Assembly: GCA_027596035.1 (NCBI GenBank)
Contig: JADGJA010000464.1
Location: 1-17,794 of the forward strand
Length of the DNA stretch: 17,794 nucleotides
DNA from: Thoreauomyces humboldtii
Lineage: Eukaryota > Chytridiomycota > Chytridiomycetes > Spizellomycetales > Powellomycetaceae
Direction: 5' to 3'
A program made the position numbers and the translations under genes. The notes beneath the pieces are model-generated. The model saw nothing but the letters and a program-made list of their open reading frames with translations. It had not been told where the DNA came from and did not search any database. Within the stretch, counting starts at the first letter, position 1. Every line of letters starts with the position of its first letter. Shown piece after piece: positions 9,126 to 17,787 of the stretch.

Positions 9126-10919
9126 CTAGATGCCAACGTGACTGTCGACGAGAACATCATTATCTTCGCCGTCTACTGGTGGCCGAGGTTTCCCGGCAGC
9201 TACTTCGGCGAGGAACGTGTTGATCCTGCCAATGGCCGTGGCGCTCTCCTTCAACCACTTCATGGCCACGAACACGTGTACCATGTCAGGGTACAGCTCA
9301 TGACGGATCCACCCGGTGCAACCCTCCTTTCCGACGTTGTCGGCGTCGTATCGGTAGGCCAAGGCAAGGGAGTCGTCTCGAAGGACCTCGGCTTCTCCGG
9401 CCTGAACGAGGATGGGTGGAAGTCCCTTCAGAGTCTCTGCGAAGATGGGGGACACGAGCGGGTGTCGCACGAACGTTTCGACGGCGTCCTCGGTGATGGT
9501 AGTGTCGTCAGGAACCGTCTTCTCCGAGACGACCTGGGACATGGCTGCTCGATGTTGCTTGCTGGCGGTGCAGTGCTCGCCGTACAGGAGCATCTGCACG
9601 GGATGTGGCACGGCGGGAGCGATGGGCGTGTGGATGTTCCTGGCTGCCGAAGGAAGCCAGTCGAACCGGTCGTTGCTTCTCCACGAGTGCGATGTGAACG
9701 TGAGATCCACCCATGGCGACAGGAGCACCCCGGCACCGGGCATGGGCACCAAGAGCTCGCCGGCCGCGGAGCGCAGGTAAAGGTTTAGGTAGTTGAGAAG
9801 ACAGAGAGCAAGACCGCCTCCAGCCGAATCGCCCATGATGACGATGTCCATGGGGTCGATTGGGTCATGCGTGGGATCCAAGTGACGGAAGGCTGCGTTG
9901 TGAGGGTCGATCAGGTACAAGTAACCGGCGAATGCGTCATGCAAGGCAGCAGGGAATGGAGATTCAGGAGCGATTCGATAGCGAAGAGCAAAGAGCTTGG
10001 TGTCCAACTCCTTAGCAAGGCGACCGGTCAGAAGTCGGTAGAGCTTCGGCGAGCCGGTGATGTATGCTCCGCCATGCAGGTAGTAGATGATCTGCGACCG
10101 TTTTGGTGGTGGCGTCGGCACCTGTTCGACGGGAGTCACTGGTGACGACGAGCTGCTGCCTCCCAAAAGCGACGCCATCCAAGAGGTAGATTGGACCGGA
10201 ATGGGAGCAGCGGTGGGAACGACAGGAGTGACTGCTTCGAGCCATTCTCCGTCAAGGTCGTAGGTTCGATTGGCCGCCTCCCAGTCTCCTCGCGTTTCAA
10301 TGGGCACCGTTGGGTACTGGCCGGCCTTCTTGCCCTTCCGGTATTCTGCTCCTCGGTCCTCGTAGGTCAGCAGGAGATCCCTGTCGACGGTAAAGGAGAC
10401 GGATTTGAGGCCGACTCCGGATGGCAACGCGCTGGCACCTGCGACGCCTGACCAAAAGCGCACTCGAGAAACGCTCACGCCCTGGAACGCCATGTTCGAC
10501 CGTACAAAGTGAAGACCCAGGTGCATGCCGGCGTTCCAACTCGGGCGGCCAGCACCGCTCTTGACAAGATCCGTGATGCCCTTTGCGAGAGTTCCCGCTT
10601 GGAACAGACCAAAACTGGCGATCACGGCCGCCTCGTGCAGGGCCGTTTGAATCACGGTGCTCGAGATGGCGTTGATGAGGGAAGAGGATGTTGATGGAGT
10701 TGATGAATTTGATCGGACGACCTGCCGGCTCGTCAGGGTGGCGTAGGGAGGGGATGCGGGCGAATGGGCAACGTCGTGATATGGTGGCGGGGCCTCGGGT
10801 TCTTCCGTGTCAGACGCAACATCGTCACAGGATCCTTGGAACGCGGCCTCGTCGGGGTATTCCGGACACCACGCTGATGCGAGGGCAGGTAGGAGAGTGG
10901 GGCCTCCGAAAAGAGACAT
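9126..10919 (-). CDS. Alpha/beta hydrolase, HSL/esterase family (Abhydrolase_3)
   Basis: Single-exon 597-aa predicted ester or lipid hydrolase of the hormone-sensitive lipase-like group. Oxyanion-hole motif HGG at residues 282-284 (YYLHGGAYITGS). Nucleophile elbow GDSAGG at 363-368, Ser365. The expected acid position reads EVLRDD (511-516), where many relatives have DPLRDE; Glu511 or a neighbouring Asp may serve. Catalytic His548 sits in YPDMVHVF. The start is the ATG at 10919 (MSLFGGPTLL), with good context (CACAACATG); the open frame continues upstream only through a TTG. The N-terminus (1-80) is Ser/Pro-rich and looks disordered, followed by a hydrophobic helical segment near 84-112 that could associate with membrane. 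A Ser-rich low-complexity insert lies at 250-270 before the catalytic core. It is divergent from NCA2. Substrate unknown. Confidence 0.9.
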   Translation of the reverse strand: MSLFGGPTLLPALASAWCPEYPDEAAFQGSCDDVASDTEEPEAPPPYHDVAHSPASPPYATLTSRQVVRSNSSTPSTSSSLINAISSTVIQTALHEAAVIASFGLFQAGTLAKGITDLVKSGAGRPSWNAGMHLGLHFVRSNMAFQGVSVSRVRFWSGVAGASALPSGVGLKSVSFTVDRDLLLTYEDRGAEYRKGKKAGQYPTVPIETRGDWEAANRTYDLDGEWLEAVTPVVPTAAPIPVQSTSWMASLLGGSSSSSPVTPVEQVPTPPPKRSQIIYYLHGGAYITGSPKLYRLLTGRLAKELDTKLFALRYRIAPESPFPAALHDAFAGYLYLIDPHNAAFRHLDPTHDPIDPMDIVIMGDSAGGGLALCLLNYLNLYLRSAAGELLVPMPGAGVLLSPWVDLTFTSHSWRSNDRFDWLPSAARNIHTPIAPAVPHPVQMLLYGEHCTASKQHRAAMSQVVSEKTVPDDTTITEDAVETFVRHPLVSPIFAETLKGLPPILVQAGEAEVLRDDSLALAYRYDADNVGKEGCTGWIRHELYPDMVHVFVAMKWLKESATAIGRINTFLAEVAAGKPRPPVDGEDNDVLVDSHVGI

Positions 10920-11584
10920 GTTGTGATCGAACAAACGAAAAAGAGGAGAGCGAGAGTGAAGGATGGGTAGGCGGGGTGCTGTAGGACTGCGACGGAAAGG
11001 CGTTGGAATGACCCGTGAAGTTGAGATCGGCGACGGGTTGAACTGGGTGTGGGTGTGGAACTGTTTATCTAAACCGTGTTATGGTTTACTATCAGAGGGG
11101 TGCTGTTGAACTTTGCCTTGGCTTCTCTGCAGTACGCATGGGTCTTGTATAAACTGTACGGTGGAGAGCGGACGGTGATGATGCTTTGTCTGATTGGAGG
11201 AGCCGAGGAGGAGAGACGACGACGCGCAGAAAGTGCGCACCTGCCAAAAGCCGCGTCTCGTGCCAGCAGCAGCAGACGGGGGTGCTTTGCTGATCGTCCG
11301 GCCTTCTTCCTCTTTTGCCTGGTCACGCGCCAAGGAGACACGAGTCAAAAGTTCAAAACGAGTGTTTCCCAAGGGGAGAGAGCGGCCGCACAAGGATCAG
11401 ATCAGGGGGAAGGATCAGTTGCCGCTCAGGATAACCCTAACCCCAGGTTACGTTGTATTCCATAGGTTCCCCCACAATGATGTCACTCTGGCCAGAGATG
11501 AAAGTGCACAGCCACGAGATCCGAGGCTCGAGCTCCAAACCGTGAAGCCCGCCCGACGACCGGAAAGCGAAGACATCGGCAACG
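10920..11584. promoter_or_regulatory. Divergent promoter region, hydrolase / NCA2
   Basis: This 665-nt gap is the longest intergenic region. Visible elements are a TATAAA at 11148-11153 on plus, a CCAAT-type box (CCAATCA on minus, TGATTGG on plus) at 11191-11197, and an AACCCTAA at 11433-11440. The CCAAT box would suit HAP-complex control of the mitochondrial gene NCA2, but that is inference. Open frames of 90-130 codons cross the region on both strands; none looks like a protein. Confidence 0.5.
11433..11440. promoter_or_regulatory. Telomere-type AACCCTAA motif
   Basis: AACCCTAA followed by CCCC lies about 145 nt upstream of the NCA2 start codon. The word matches the TTAGGG-type site (ARCCCTAA) bound by Tbf1-like factors in yeasts. 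A single copy can occur by chance. Confidence 0.3.
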
Positions 11585-13998
11585 ATGGGATTCGTGTCGG
11601 AACGTCTGGGGAGCCAGCTCAGGTCAATAGATACTATCTTCCATCTCGATGCCGATCACGACGACCTCGCTCAGACTTTTAACGTGCTCTTCGGCGACAA
11701 CCTCTTGGAGGCAGAAGGATTGGCGGACGATGCAAGCAAACCCGTTCAGCTCCTCTGGGAGATCCTGACTTCCCAGCACCTCACAGTTCCAAGAGCTTCC
11801 AAGCATTCTAGTGACGGAGAGCTCGCGGAAGACCATCTGCCCTCGCTCGCCGTCGTCGGACGCCAGATCGATGATTTGAGGACGGCTCTGCACGCCGAAG
11901 CTTCTTCTGTTACCGACCCAGAGGTCACGTTGTACCCTTTGGCACAACTAGCATGTCTTGCCAAGATCGCGGCAGTCCTCCACGCCCACCTCCTCCAACG
12001 TCTTCTGGCAGCGTCCACGACCCTCCCGCCAGACGTTGCTTATTGGCGGGAGCAGGAATCCTCGGCTCTCAGATCTTCTTATTATCTCCTACAAACGGTC
12101 CCTTCTCGACTCTTCCACTATGCTCGCATCCTTTTCGTCTTCATGCGAGCACAGCAACCGTCACATCTGCGTCCCCAATTCCGCATGTTCTCGGACAGAC
12201 TCAGCAAGAGACTCAAGCGGAATCTGACAAACTCGTCCTCGCTCATTTCCACCACGTCTTCCTTTCTGGGAATAACGCGCGCCCGTCTGCACGCTCCTCC
12301 CACCATGTTCGAGCTGGCGAGACAGGAGATCCGGCTGAACAGAGAGAAGTTGGAGAATGTCCGACAGACCCAAGCCGGTTGTCTGGGACTGCTCGCAGAG
12401 GAGGATGCAAACACGAGGAGCTGGCGATCGTCCTTGACGAGGGCGTCTGTCGAGCAGACTGGGGATCTTGCTGACATACGGGAAGCGGCCGACCATGTGC
12501 AATCGTCATTGAGCATGTCCTTGGGTCTGATGGAGGGGGTCATGGAACGGATGACAAAGGTGCAAGGCGAACTCTCCCCGGAGGAAGATCTGCTGTGCAC
12601 GGATGTGACTGATCTGGAAGGTTGGGGCGATATTTGTGACCTTGTCCAGTATGGCCTCACAACCGGCTAACGCAATTTTTGCCTTGCAGAAAGCGTCGCC
12701 GCAATTACACCCCAGACCATTCCCCGCCTTTTCCAGCAAGCAAAGTCCGTCCACGTTTCTTTGCGGCTCCTGGAGACTTCCTTCTTGGATCTGCGCAGGA
12801 AGCACGGTCGACCGTCTGTCTACGTGCGCAACTGGGTGCCTGCCCTTGTCCTGGCTCTCGGAACATACCAGGTCGGCAGTACCCTTGCAGTAAGGTGGGA
12901 AGATGTCAAGCACTGGGCCGATGACTTCAGAGAGACGGCTGCGAGCTTCTTTTTGGAGTGGATCGTCAAGCCGCTTGAGAACGTGTACACCACCGTCAGG
13001 CATAAGGAGGCTAGGCTAAGCATTAGTTCTGGCGAGAGCTTGAGCGCGGATCTTAAAGTAATAGGGCTTAGTTTGCCGAGAGTAACGATTGCTTGTCTCT
13101 GATCGGCTTTGGCTTTCCTAGTCTTTGGAACGAATGGTTGTCGATTACGCCAAGGATACTGGAGTTACAAACCTAACACAGTTGCAACACGTCGCTGAGC
13201 AGGCTCAGAAGGGTGACCTCTCTGTTGTCCTGCAGCGATACGCCGAGGAGATCAAATCGCCGCTCAAGAACGCCATGTCCGGTACGCTTCCAATTCGAAG
13301 AACACAGCTCGCGTTTCTAAACTACATGCTCACATCTACGATAGGCGACCTCATACGAGCACTCCTCATTCAAATTCAGAAAGCAAAAGTAGACGGCGAG
13401 CTGGCAATCGACGCCCTGGACAAACTGCTTAGGTCGAATGAGCTCAATTTCGCTTTTCTTGCGGTGACACCGTCCCTTCTCGTATCGTGGCTCGCCAGCA
13501 AGAAAATCAGCGCCGTGCTGTCCGGCGGAAAGGAGAAGACGCGTGCAAATACATATGAGCGTATCAGGGCGAGCTTGCGGTCTGTGCAGAATATCCCGGG
13601 TGCGCACATCCGACGCGAAGAACTGAACTTGCCCGTCCCTTGACATTCACAGGAACATTGATCGGATCCTGAACCAGTCCAATCGTGCTGTTTCCGCGCC
13701 TGCTGCCTCGTCGTCGGGTTCGACTTCGCACGAGCACCACCACCGTGCCACCAGTCAGCTAACATACAAAGCTCACGGCTTGCTTCTGTGCGAGGTCTAC
13801 TTGCTGCGCAAGTACGTGCCCCAGATCTCACGAGCGCAGGGCTTCCGGCAAAACTTCATGGAGGATCTGCGGGAATTGGAAAGCGGAGGGGAAGACTGCT
13901 GCGGAAAGATCGAAGAAGCAGCAGGGGTCCAGTGGACGGTTCAGCAAAGAATGGAAACCGTAAAGCGGATGTGGAGGACGTATCCTTTCCTAAGGTAG
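11585..13998 (+). CDS. NCA2: Nca2, nuclear control of mitochondrial ATP synthase, 5 exons
   Basis: Nca2-family mitochondrial membrane protein. In yeast, Nca2 with Nca3 controls expression of the mitochondrially encoded ATP synthase subunits Atp6 and Atp8. Exons: 11585-12620, 12690-13057, 13122-13281, 13345-13579, 13653-13998, giving 714 aa. Introns are GT-AG; the first (12621-12689) has a weak GTTGGG donor but a good GCTAAC branch. The start ATG at 11585 gives MGFVSERLGSQL, a typical family N-terminus. Conserved regions lie in the second half: NWVPALVLALGTY (about 393-408, membrane), WVDD-like WADDFRETAASFF, then LEWIVKPLENVY, SLERMVVDYAKD from residue 469, RALLIQIQKAKVD at about 526, FAFLAVTPSLLVSWLASKK (second membrane segment, about 557-573), and a C-terminal LLCEVYLLRKYVP. 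The N-terminal half is helical and less conserved. It converges on APC10. Confidence 0.92.
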
Positions 13999-14195
13999 AA
14001 TGAACCAAGAGAGGATTAAAGACGGCATGTCGGATAGACTTCACATCGTCGCAGTCGTAACTCCGGAAGATGCAAGTGGACTTTGGATTATTATGTTGGC
14101 GTACGGGTGTCATTCTACGACGCACACTGCATTGCCGTTGATCAAACACGCGTAGCCACCAGTACCACCGTGCCCGTTGCGCCGAACGTCCCGTA
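13999..14195. other. Convergent 3' junction NCA2 / APC10
   Basis: This 197-nt gap lies between the converging stop codons of NCA2 and APC10. No gene or strong structure is visible; it should hold both polyadenylation regions. Confidence 0.5.
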
Positions 14196-15111
14196 TCAAC
14201 GAATGGTATGATACCTGCGACATGGAAGGTTAGATGATGCTCGACAACCCGAAAAGATACGGAGGTGTTACATCTGGAACTCCAAGGTCGAAAAAGAGGG
14301 CATTTTCGGATTGAAAGGATCAGCATTTCTGTAAACGAGGAATGCCATGAGTCGTTCCCCTTCTTCTGGGCTGCCTGTAGAGCGTCACTCACGAGCACGG
14401 AGCCCAGAACTTCAATCCTCTGATATGAGTGTCCTTGCCGTGTTGAAAGTTTTCCAGAACGCTGATTTGCACCACAAAAGCGGAGAGTGGTTTCCTACGC
14501 GAGTCGTGAGTAAGAGGTCCGGTTGCCGGGAATTTGCTTTCACTTCGAGCGCCTACATGGTCTCCTCGTCCTCGAACAGCACAAACTCCTGCCATCCCGT
14601 CCCTTCCCCAATGTCGAAGCGCTGCAAATCCTGCAGGTCGTACAGAGAATTACCCGCTTTCACGTTGATTTCCCGAGGAGTGTAGGATTCGTCCTTTCCA
14701 AGATCCACGTAGATCGATACTTTCTACAGCACAATAATCAAGGATGGGATGCGACCAGATAATGAGGTTCGCGCGGACTCTCAGCCTACCGTAAGCGTCA
14801 TTCTCTGAGGAAATTCCACATTGACGTAGTGAGGCTGGGGTCCATCAGACCTGGGGTAAAGGAGAGAAGAGGAGACGTTACCATCTGTCGGTGCCATCCT
14901 TCAACGTCCTTCGCACGAGCGGGCGGACATTTCACCCCACGCGCCCATGAACCTCTTACTGCCAGTATGTGTCCGGATTCCCGTCCGTCAGGTGCTGCGG
15001 AGGATGCTCCTCCTTGTAGCTCGAGACCGATATGGACGCAAGCGTCGAGACATCACGGTGCTGTGCACGGTCATCGGCTGGTTCTGAGATCCATAGGTGA
15101 CAAAGATCCAT
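14196..15111 (-). CDS. APC10: Anaphase-promoting complex subunit 10 (Doc1), 6 exons
   Basis: Substrate-receptor subunit of the APC/C ubiquitin ligase, which with Cdc20/Cdh1 recognises D-boxes. Exons on minus: 14960-15111, 14790-14850, 14557-14723, 14393-14494, 14272-14328, 14196-14214; total 185 aa, the same as human APC10. All introns are GT-AG and in phase. DOC-domain signatures: LTDGNPDTYWQSDGPQPHYV (from residue 41), DESYTPREINVKAGNSLYDL, VVQISVLENFQHGKDTHIRG, then FNPKMPSFSTLEFQMY and the terminal Ile-Arg (IR) tail, which in known complexes docks on a TPR subunit (Apc3/Cdc27). The last exon is only 19 nt. The start at 15111 has an in-frame TGA immediately before it; the first 18 residues do not match the family, so an extra 5' exon is possible. 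It converges on NCA2. Confidence 0.93.
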
Positions 15112-15248
15112 TCAGAAGTCACTTTTAGAATGACGATCAGGTCAGCTGCTGAACCACGTTACGTTTGTCCCATTCTGTGGTCCACTCCATTGCCTGCATT
15201 TCGCGATCCTTGTTGAGCGATCAATTGCCGAAGCATTGCACTGTCATA

Positions 15249-15255
15249 TTATATA
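15249..15255 (-). promoter_or_regulatory. TATA-like element upstream of APC10
   Basis: GTATATAATATG reads on minus about 140 nt upstream of the APC10 start codon, in an AT-rich patch of an otherwise GC-richer region. This is a plausible TATA box, and the distance allows a long leader. Confidence 0.35.
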
Positions 15256-15287
15256 CCCTCGGATTATGGGATGGCCAGCCACCTCAG

Positions 15288-15299
15288 TGACTCATGAGT
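15288..15299. promoter_or_regulatory. bZIP-type TGACTCA site in a palindrome
   Basis: TGACTCATGAGT contains a Gcn4/AP-1 core and a 10-bp perfect palindrome, ACTCATGAGT. It lies about 125 nt upstream of the LCCL protein start and 177 nt upstream of the APC10 start. Function is inferred from the motif only. Confidence 0.35.
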
Positions 15300-15424
15300 T
15301 ATTGCCGCACAGCGAACCCTCGCCAAGAAGGAGGTTAGAATCGTAGCATTTCCTCGCAATTCATAGCGAAGAGGGCGTGCATAGGAGTACTGTATAGCCT
15401 TCCGCAAGCGACTACGACGGACAT

Positions 15425-17386
15425 ATGGACGATAAAGCCGACGAAGCAATACGAAACAGCGACTCGGCTCTCTCTGCATCGGAACCGCCCTCCGTGTCGC
15501 GAGCAGCCTCTGCGTCCAACCTTCTTCCGCAGTACTCAGCGCCGATTAATCAACAAGCGGAGACGATTGCTTTACGTCACAGCGGAGATGGACGAGTCGT
15601 CCCCGCAGAGGAGAACGAGCCCCCAATTCTCGCCGGTGCCAGTCCACCCGAACATGAGGAGGATTCAGACGACGAGGCGAGCCGCAAGCACGTCTATCCT
15701 GCCTGGCTGAGGACTTTGGAGGCAAAGCTGCGGTTGAGACCGGCTGTAATCCAGCCGATGCCAGTCATGACGCGTCCAATGCTCCCTGGTTTTTCCAGAC
15801 GCCTCGCAGGGGTATTCAAGCGTGTGCCATGCCGCTGGCGTTGGGCGGTCCGCTGCTTTTACGTCCTGTTATGGATCATCGTAGCCGGCTTATTGATTTC
15901 CTTCAACAACTATAAGGCAATGACCGCCGAAGGTCAGCCCACGTATCTTGCCTGCAACGATGAGCTTTGGGAGTGGCAGGTCGAAACATGCGGCTTGAAC
16001 GGCGTGTATTGTTCGCCATTCGCCAATCAATCGTTCGTGGTGCGATGTCCGCAAGAGTGCTTGCAGACTCGAAACCTCAATCAGCGTTGGCTCGGCAACA
16101 CCACGCAAGGGTTCTTAGCCCCATGGGTTGTAGGAAGCGGGCCTTATCGCGCCGAAAGCTGGATATGCGCTGCGGGGATCCATGCTGGAGTCATCAAGAA
16201 ACATTGGGGTGGTTGTGCCGCCATCGACATCGTAGGCGAAATCAGCAATTTTGAGTCTACGACGGCAAACGGCATTACCACCTTGCCTTTTCCTTCCTGG
16301 TTCCCGAAGGCTTACAATATCCGCGCAATCTCCTCAAGCCACTGCACGGACTTCTCCTGGGGGATCTTACCAGTGGCCTATCTCTTTTCCGTGTTCTTCT
16401 CGCTCTTCTGGCCAACTAAAGGATCCTTCATCTTTGCGCTAGTAAGCGCAGGATTCTGGTATGGGACCTTCATTGCCATTCCCATTCATGGAGACTCTTG
16501 GACGTCGGCTGCTTTCGGGACCTATTTCGTGACGCTCGGATATACATACGTGTTGTACACGCTCTTTATGCGGCCTTCAATCCTTTATCCCGCACGTTTC
16601 CCTTTGGACACTGCAATCCTTTACATCGCGCCGTTTTATCTCGCGCTTCACATGGAAATCCTCACAGCCCCACTTTCAAACTTCGGACTCACTTCGAGAG
16701 CCTTCCGAGACCCGGAGACTCTCGTCATCTTCGTCATCGGATTACCGGCGGTGCTCATTGTATGTTCCGCGCAACTGTGGCTCTTCCGACGTCACGGCAT
16801 GCTTGTCAGATACATACTAGCGTACGGGACGGCAGCCATCATCTACTTTGTGGTCGCCAAGATTGTGGGCCTCAGCGTCCACCTTCATCACTACACCCTC
16901 GGAATAATCTTGCTGCCGCTCACGCGGCTGCAGAGCAGAACGTCCCTCGTGATGCAAGGCTTCCTCATCGGACTCGTGGTCCAAGGCATCTCCCGATGGG
17001 GTCCCGCCTCGCCCTTCGACACGGCGTTCCAAAATCAAGCCGGCGACGAGGTGGTCTCTGTGCCCCGTCCTTCCTTTGCAATCTCTCCCAACGCCTTGGC
17101 CGCCAACGGAACGATTGCTTGGGAGTACGGCAGCAGCCCAGGGGATCCCATCCCGTCGGGCCTCTCCTACGATGCCTTCTCGCTGCTTCTCAACGACGTC
17201 GAGATCTACCGTGGCGTCGAACCATCCTACAACGTGCAGAAGCTCCTGACGGATCCACTGAGGGATTACTATGTGCGCGTATCACTCGTGTCTAGTGGCT
17301 CAGCTTTGCAGTATTGCTATCCTGTGGTGGTTACGGGATCCGGCAAAATCGTTTATCAGAATGGGACGATTGTGACAAAGGACTGA
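15425..17386 (+). CDS. LCCL-domain multi-pass membrane protein
   Basis: Single-exon 653-aa integral membrane protein of the fungal LCCL-domain family. Residues 1-140 are hydrophilic, Ser/acid-rich and probably cytosolic. A first membrane segment follows (about 143-160: FYVLLWIIVAGLLISF). Residues 165-310 are Cys-rich and non-cytosolic, with N-glycosylation sequons (NQS, NTT) and the LCCL signature: CGLNGVYCSPF (from 189), then VRCPQEC, then YRAESWICAAGIHAGVI (241-257) and GGC. Six to eight more hydrophobic segments follow (about 313-330, 333-354, 362-382, 396-413, 432-453, 462-482, 488-522), including HLHHYTLG at 486-493. A C-terminal soluble domain of about 130 residues (WGPASPFD to the end) looks like a beta-rich luminal domain with more sequons (NGT). 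No function has been established for the family as far as I know. The gene runs to within 8 nt of a possible opposing stop codon. Confidence 0.88.
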   Translation: MDDKADEAIRNSDSALSASEPPSVSRAASASNLLPQYSAPINQQAETIALRHSGDGRVVPAEENEPPILAGASPPEHEEDSDDEASRKHVYPAWLRTLEAKLRLRPAVIQPMPVMTRPMLPGFSRRLAGVFKRVPCRWRWAVRCFYVLLWIIVAGLLISFNNYKAMTAEGQPTYLACNDELWEWQVETCGLNGVYCSPFANQSFVVRCPQECLQTRNLNQRWLGNTTQGFLAPWVVGSGPYRAESWICAAGIHAGVIKKHWGGCAAIDIVGEISNFESTTANGITTLPFPSWFPKAYNIRAISSSHCTDFSWGILPVAYLFSVFFSLFWPTKGSFIFALVSAGFWYGTFIAIPIHGDSWTSAAFGTYFVTLGYTYVLYTLFMRPSILYPARFPLDTAILYIAPFYLALHMEILTAPLSNFGLTSRAFRDPETLVIFVIGLPAVLIVCSAQLWLFRRHGMLVRYILAYGTAAIIYFVVAKIVGLSVHLHHYTLGIILLPLTRLQSRTSLVMQGFLIGLVVQGISRWGPASPFDTAFQNQAGDEVVSVPRPSFAISPNALAANGTIAWEYGSSPGDPIPSGLSYDAFSLLLNDVEIYRGVEPSYNVQKLLTDPLRDYYVRVSLVSSGSALQYCYPVVVTGSGKIVYQNGTIVTKD

Positions 17387-17394
17387 TTATAGTG

Positions 17395-17787
17395 TTAATA
17401 TGAGAAGTACTCATTCTGTGCGTTAATGCGTTTGCTTATGAGATGAAATTGCTCAAGGATCTCTCTCGAAAGGTGACCGGCCTGTCGAACGCACTTGATA
17501 GGGATGCGGCGAGTCCTCCTTTCGCGTCGTATAGCTCGGATGTCGAGAAAGAGTCCGAAATGCGAAGAGTCGAAGGAGAGCACAGCACGTAGTCGCTTCT
17601 CAAACTGTCGTCTCCACCATCTGGAGGATTTGGAGCTGCCTGCGGCAAGACCAGATGGTCCATCGACAGGTCCCTAGCCCGACCCTCCACGTCCCTCCCC
17701 CAGTTCCTCCCCCCACAGCACCTCAACCACCTGCGACTTCCCCTCGCCCCGCCGCCCTCGCCCCCGTTTACTGTAGGTCGTGGGCAT
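17395..17787 (-). CDS. Possible small basic protein, 2 exons, unrecognised
   Basis: A candidate gene of 113 aa: exons on minus 17691-17787 and 17395-17639, with a 51-nt intron 17640-17690 (GTGGAG..GCCGCAG), phase 1 and in frame. The ATG at 17787 begins MPTTYSKRGRGRRGEGK. The second exon gives an Arg-rich amphipathic chain, RRQFEKRLRAVLSFDSSHFG, then RRIPIKCVRQAG, LSREILEQFHLISKRI and ending NEYFSY. I do not recognise a family. Support comes from the protein-like composition, an intact splice that joins two open frames, and the convergent orientation that continues the pattern of the window. Against it: short length, a weak donor, and a competing open frame on plus (17443-17583). Upstream exons beyond the window cannot be excluded. 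Confidence 0.4.

Larger units (their letters stand above)
15112..15424. promoter_or_regulatory. Divergent promoter region, APC10 / LCCL protein
   Basis: This 313-nt gap lies between divergent starts. On minus, a TATATAA lies at about 15249-15255, roughly 140 nt upstream of the APC10 ATG. On plus, TGACTCA at 15288-15294 is a perfect Gcn4/AP-1-type bZIP site and overlaps the palindrome ACTCATGAGT at 15290-15299. Both could serve either gene. No gene is visible here. Confidence 0.5.

Noticed and set aside
9009..9788. 259-codon open frame on plus across the hydrolase gene
   Set aside because: Antisense shadow of the hydrolase; low-complexity composition and no family resemblance, while the minus frame has HGG, GDSAG and the His motif.
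11076..11465. 129-codon open frame on plus between hydrolase and NCA2, with a hydrophobic start
   Set aside because: No family resemblance, low-complexity Arg/Ser/Gln tail, and an equally open frame on the other strand; best read as promoter sequence.
17443..17583. Plus open frame starting MKLLKDLSRKV as the first exon of a gene leaving the window
   Set aside because: It starts only 57 nt after the LCCL stop and needs a 41-nt intron without a clear branch site to continue; the minus two-exon model joins better, though the plus model cannot be excluded.
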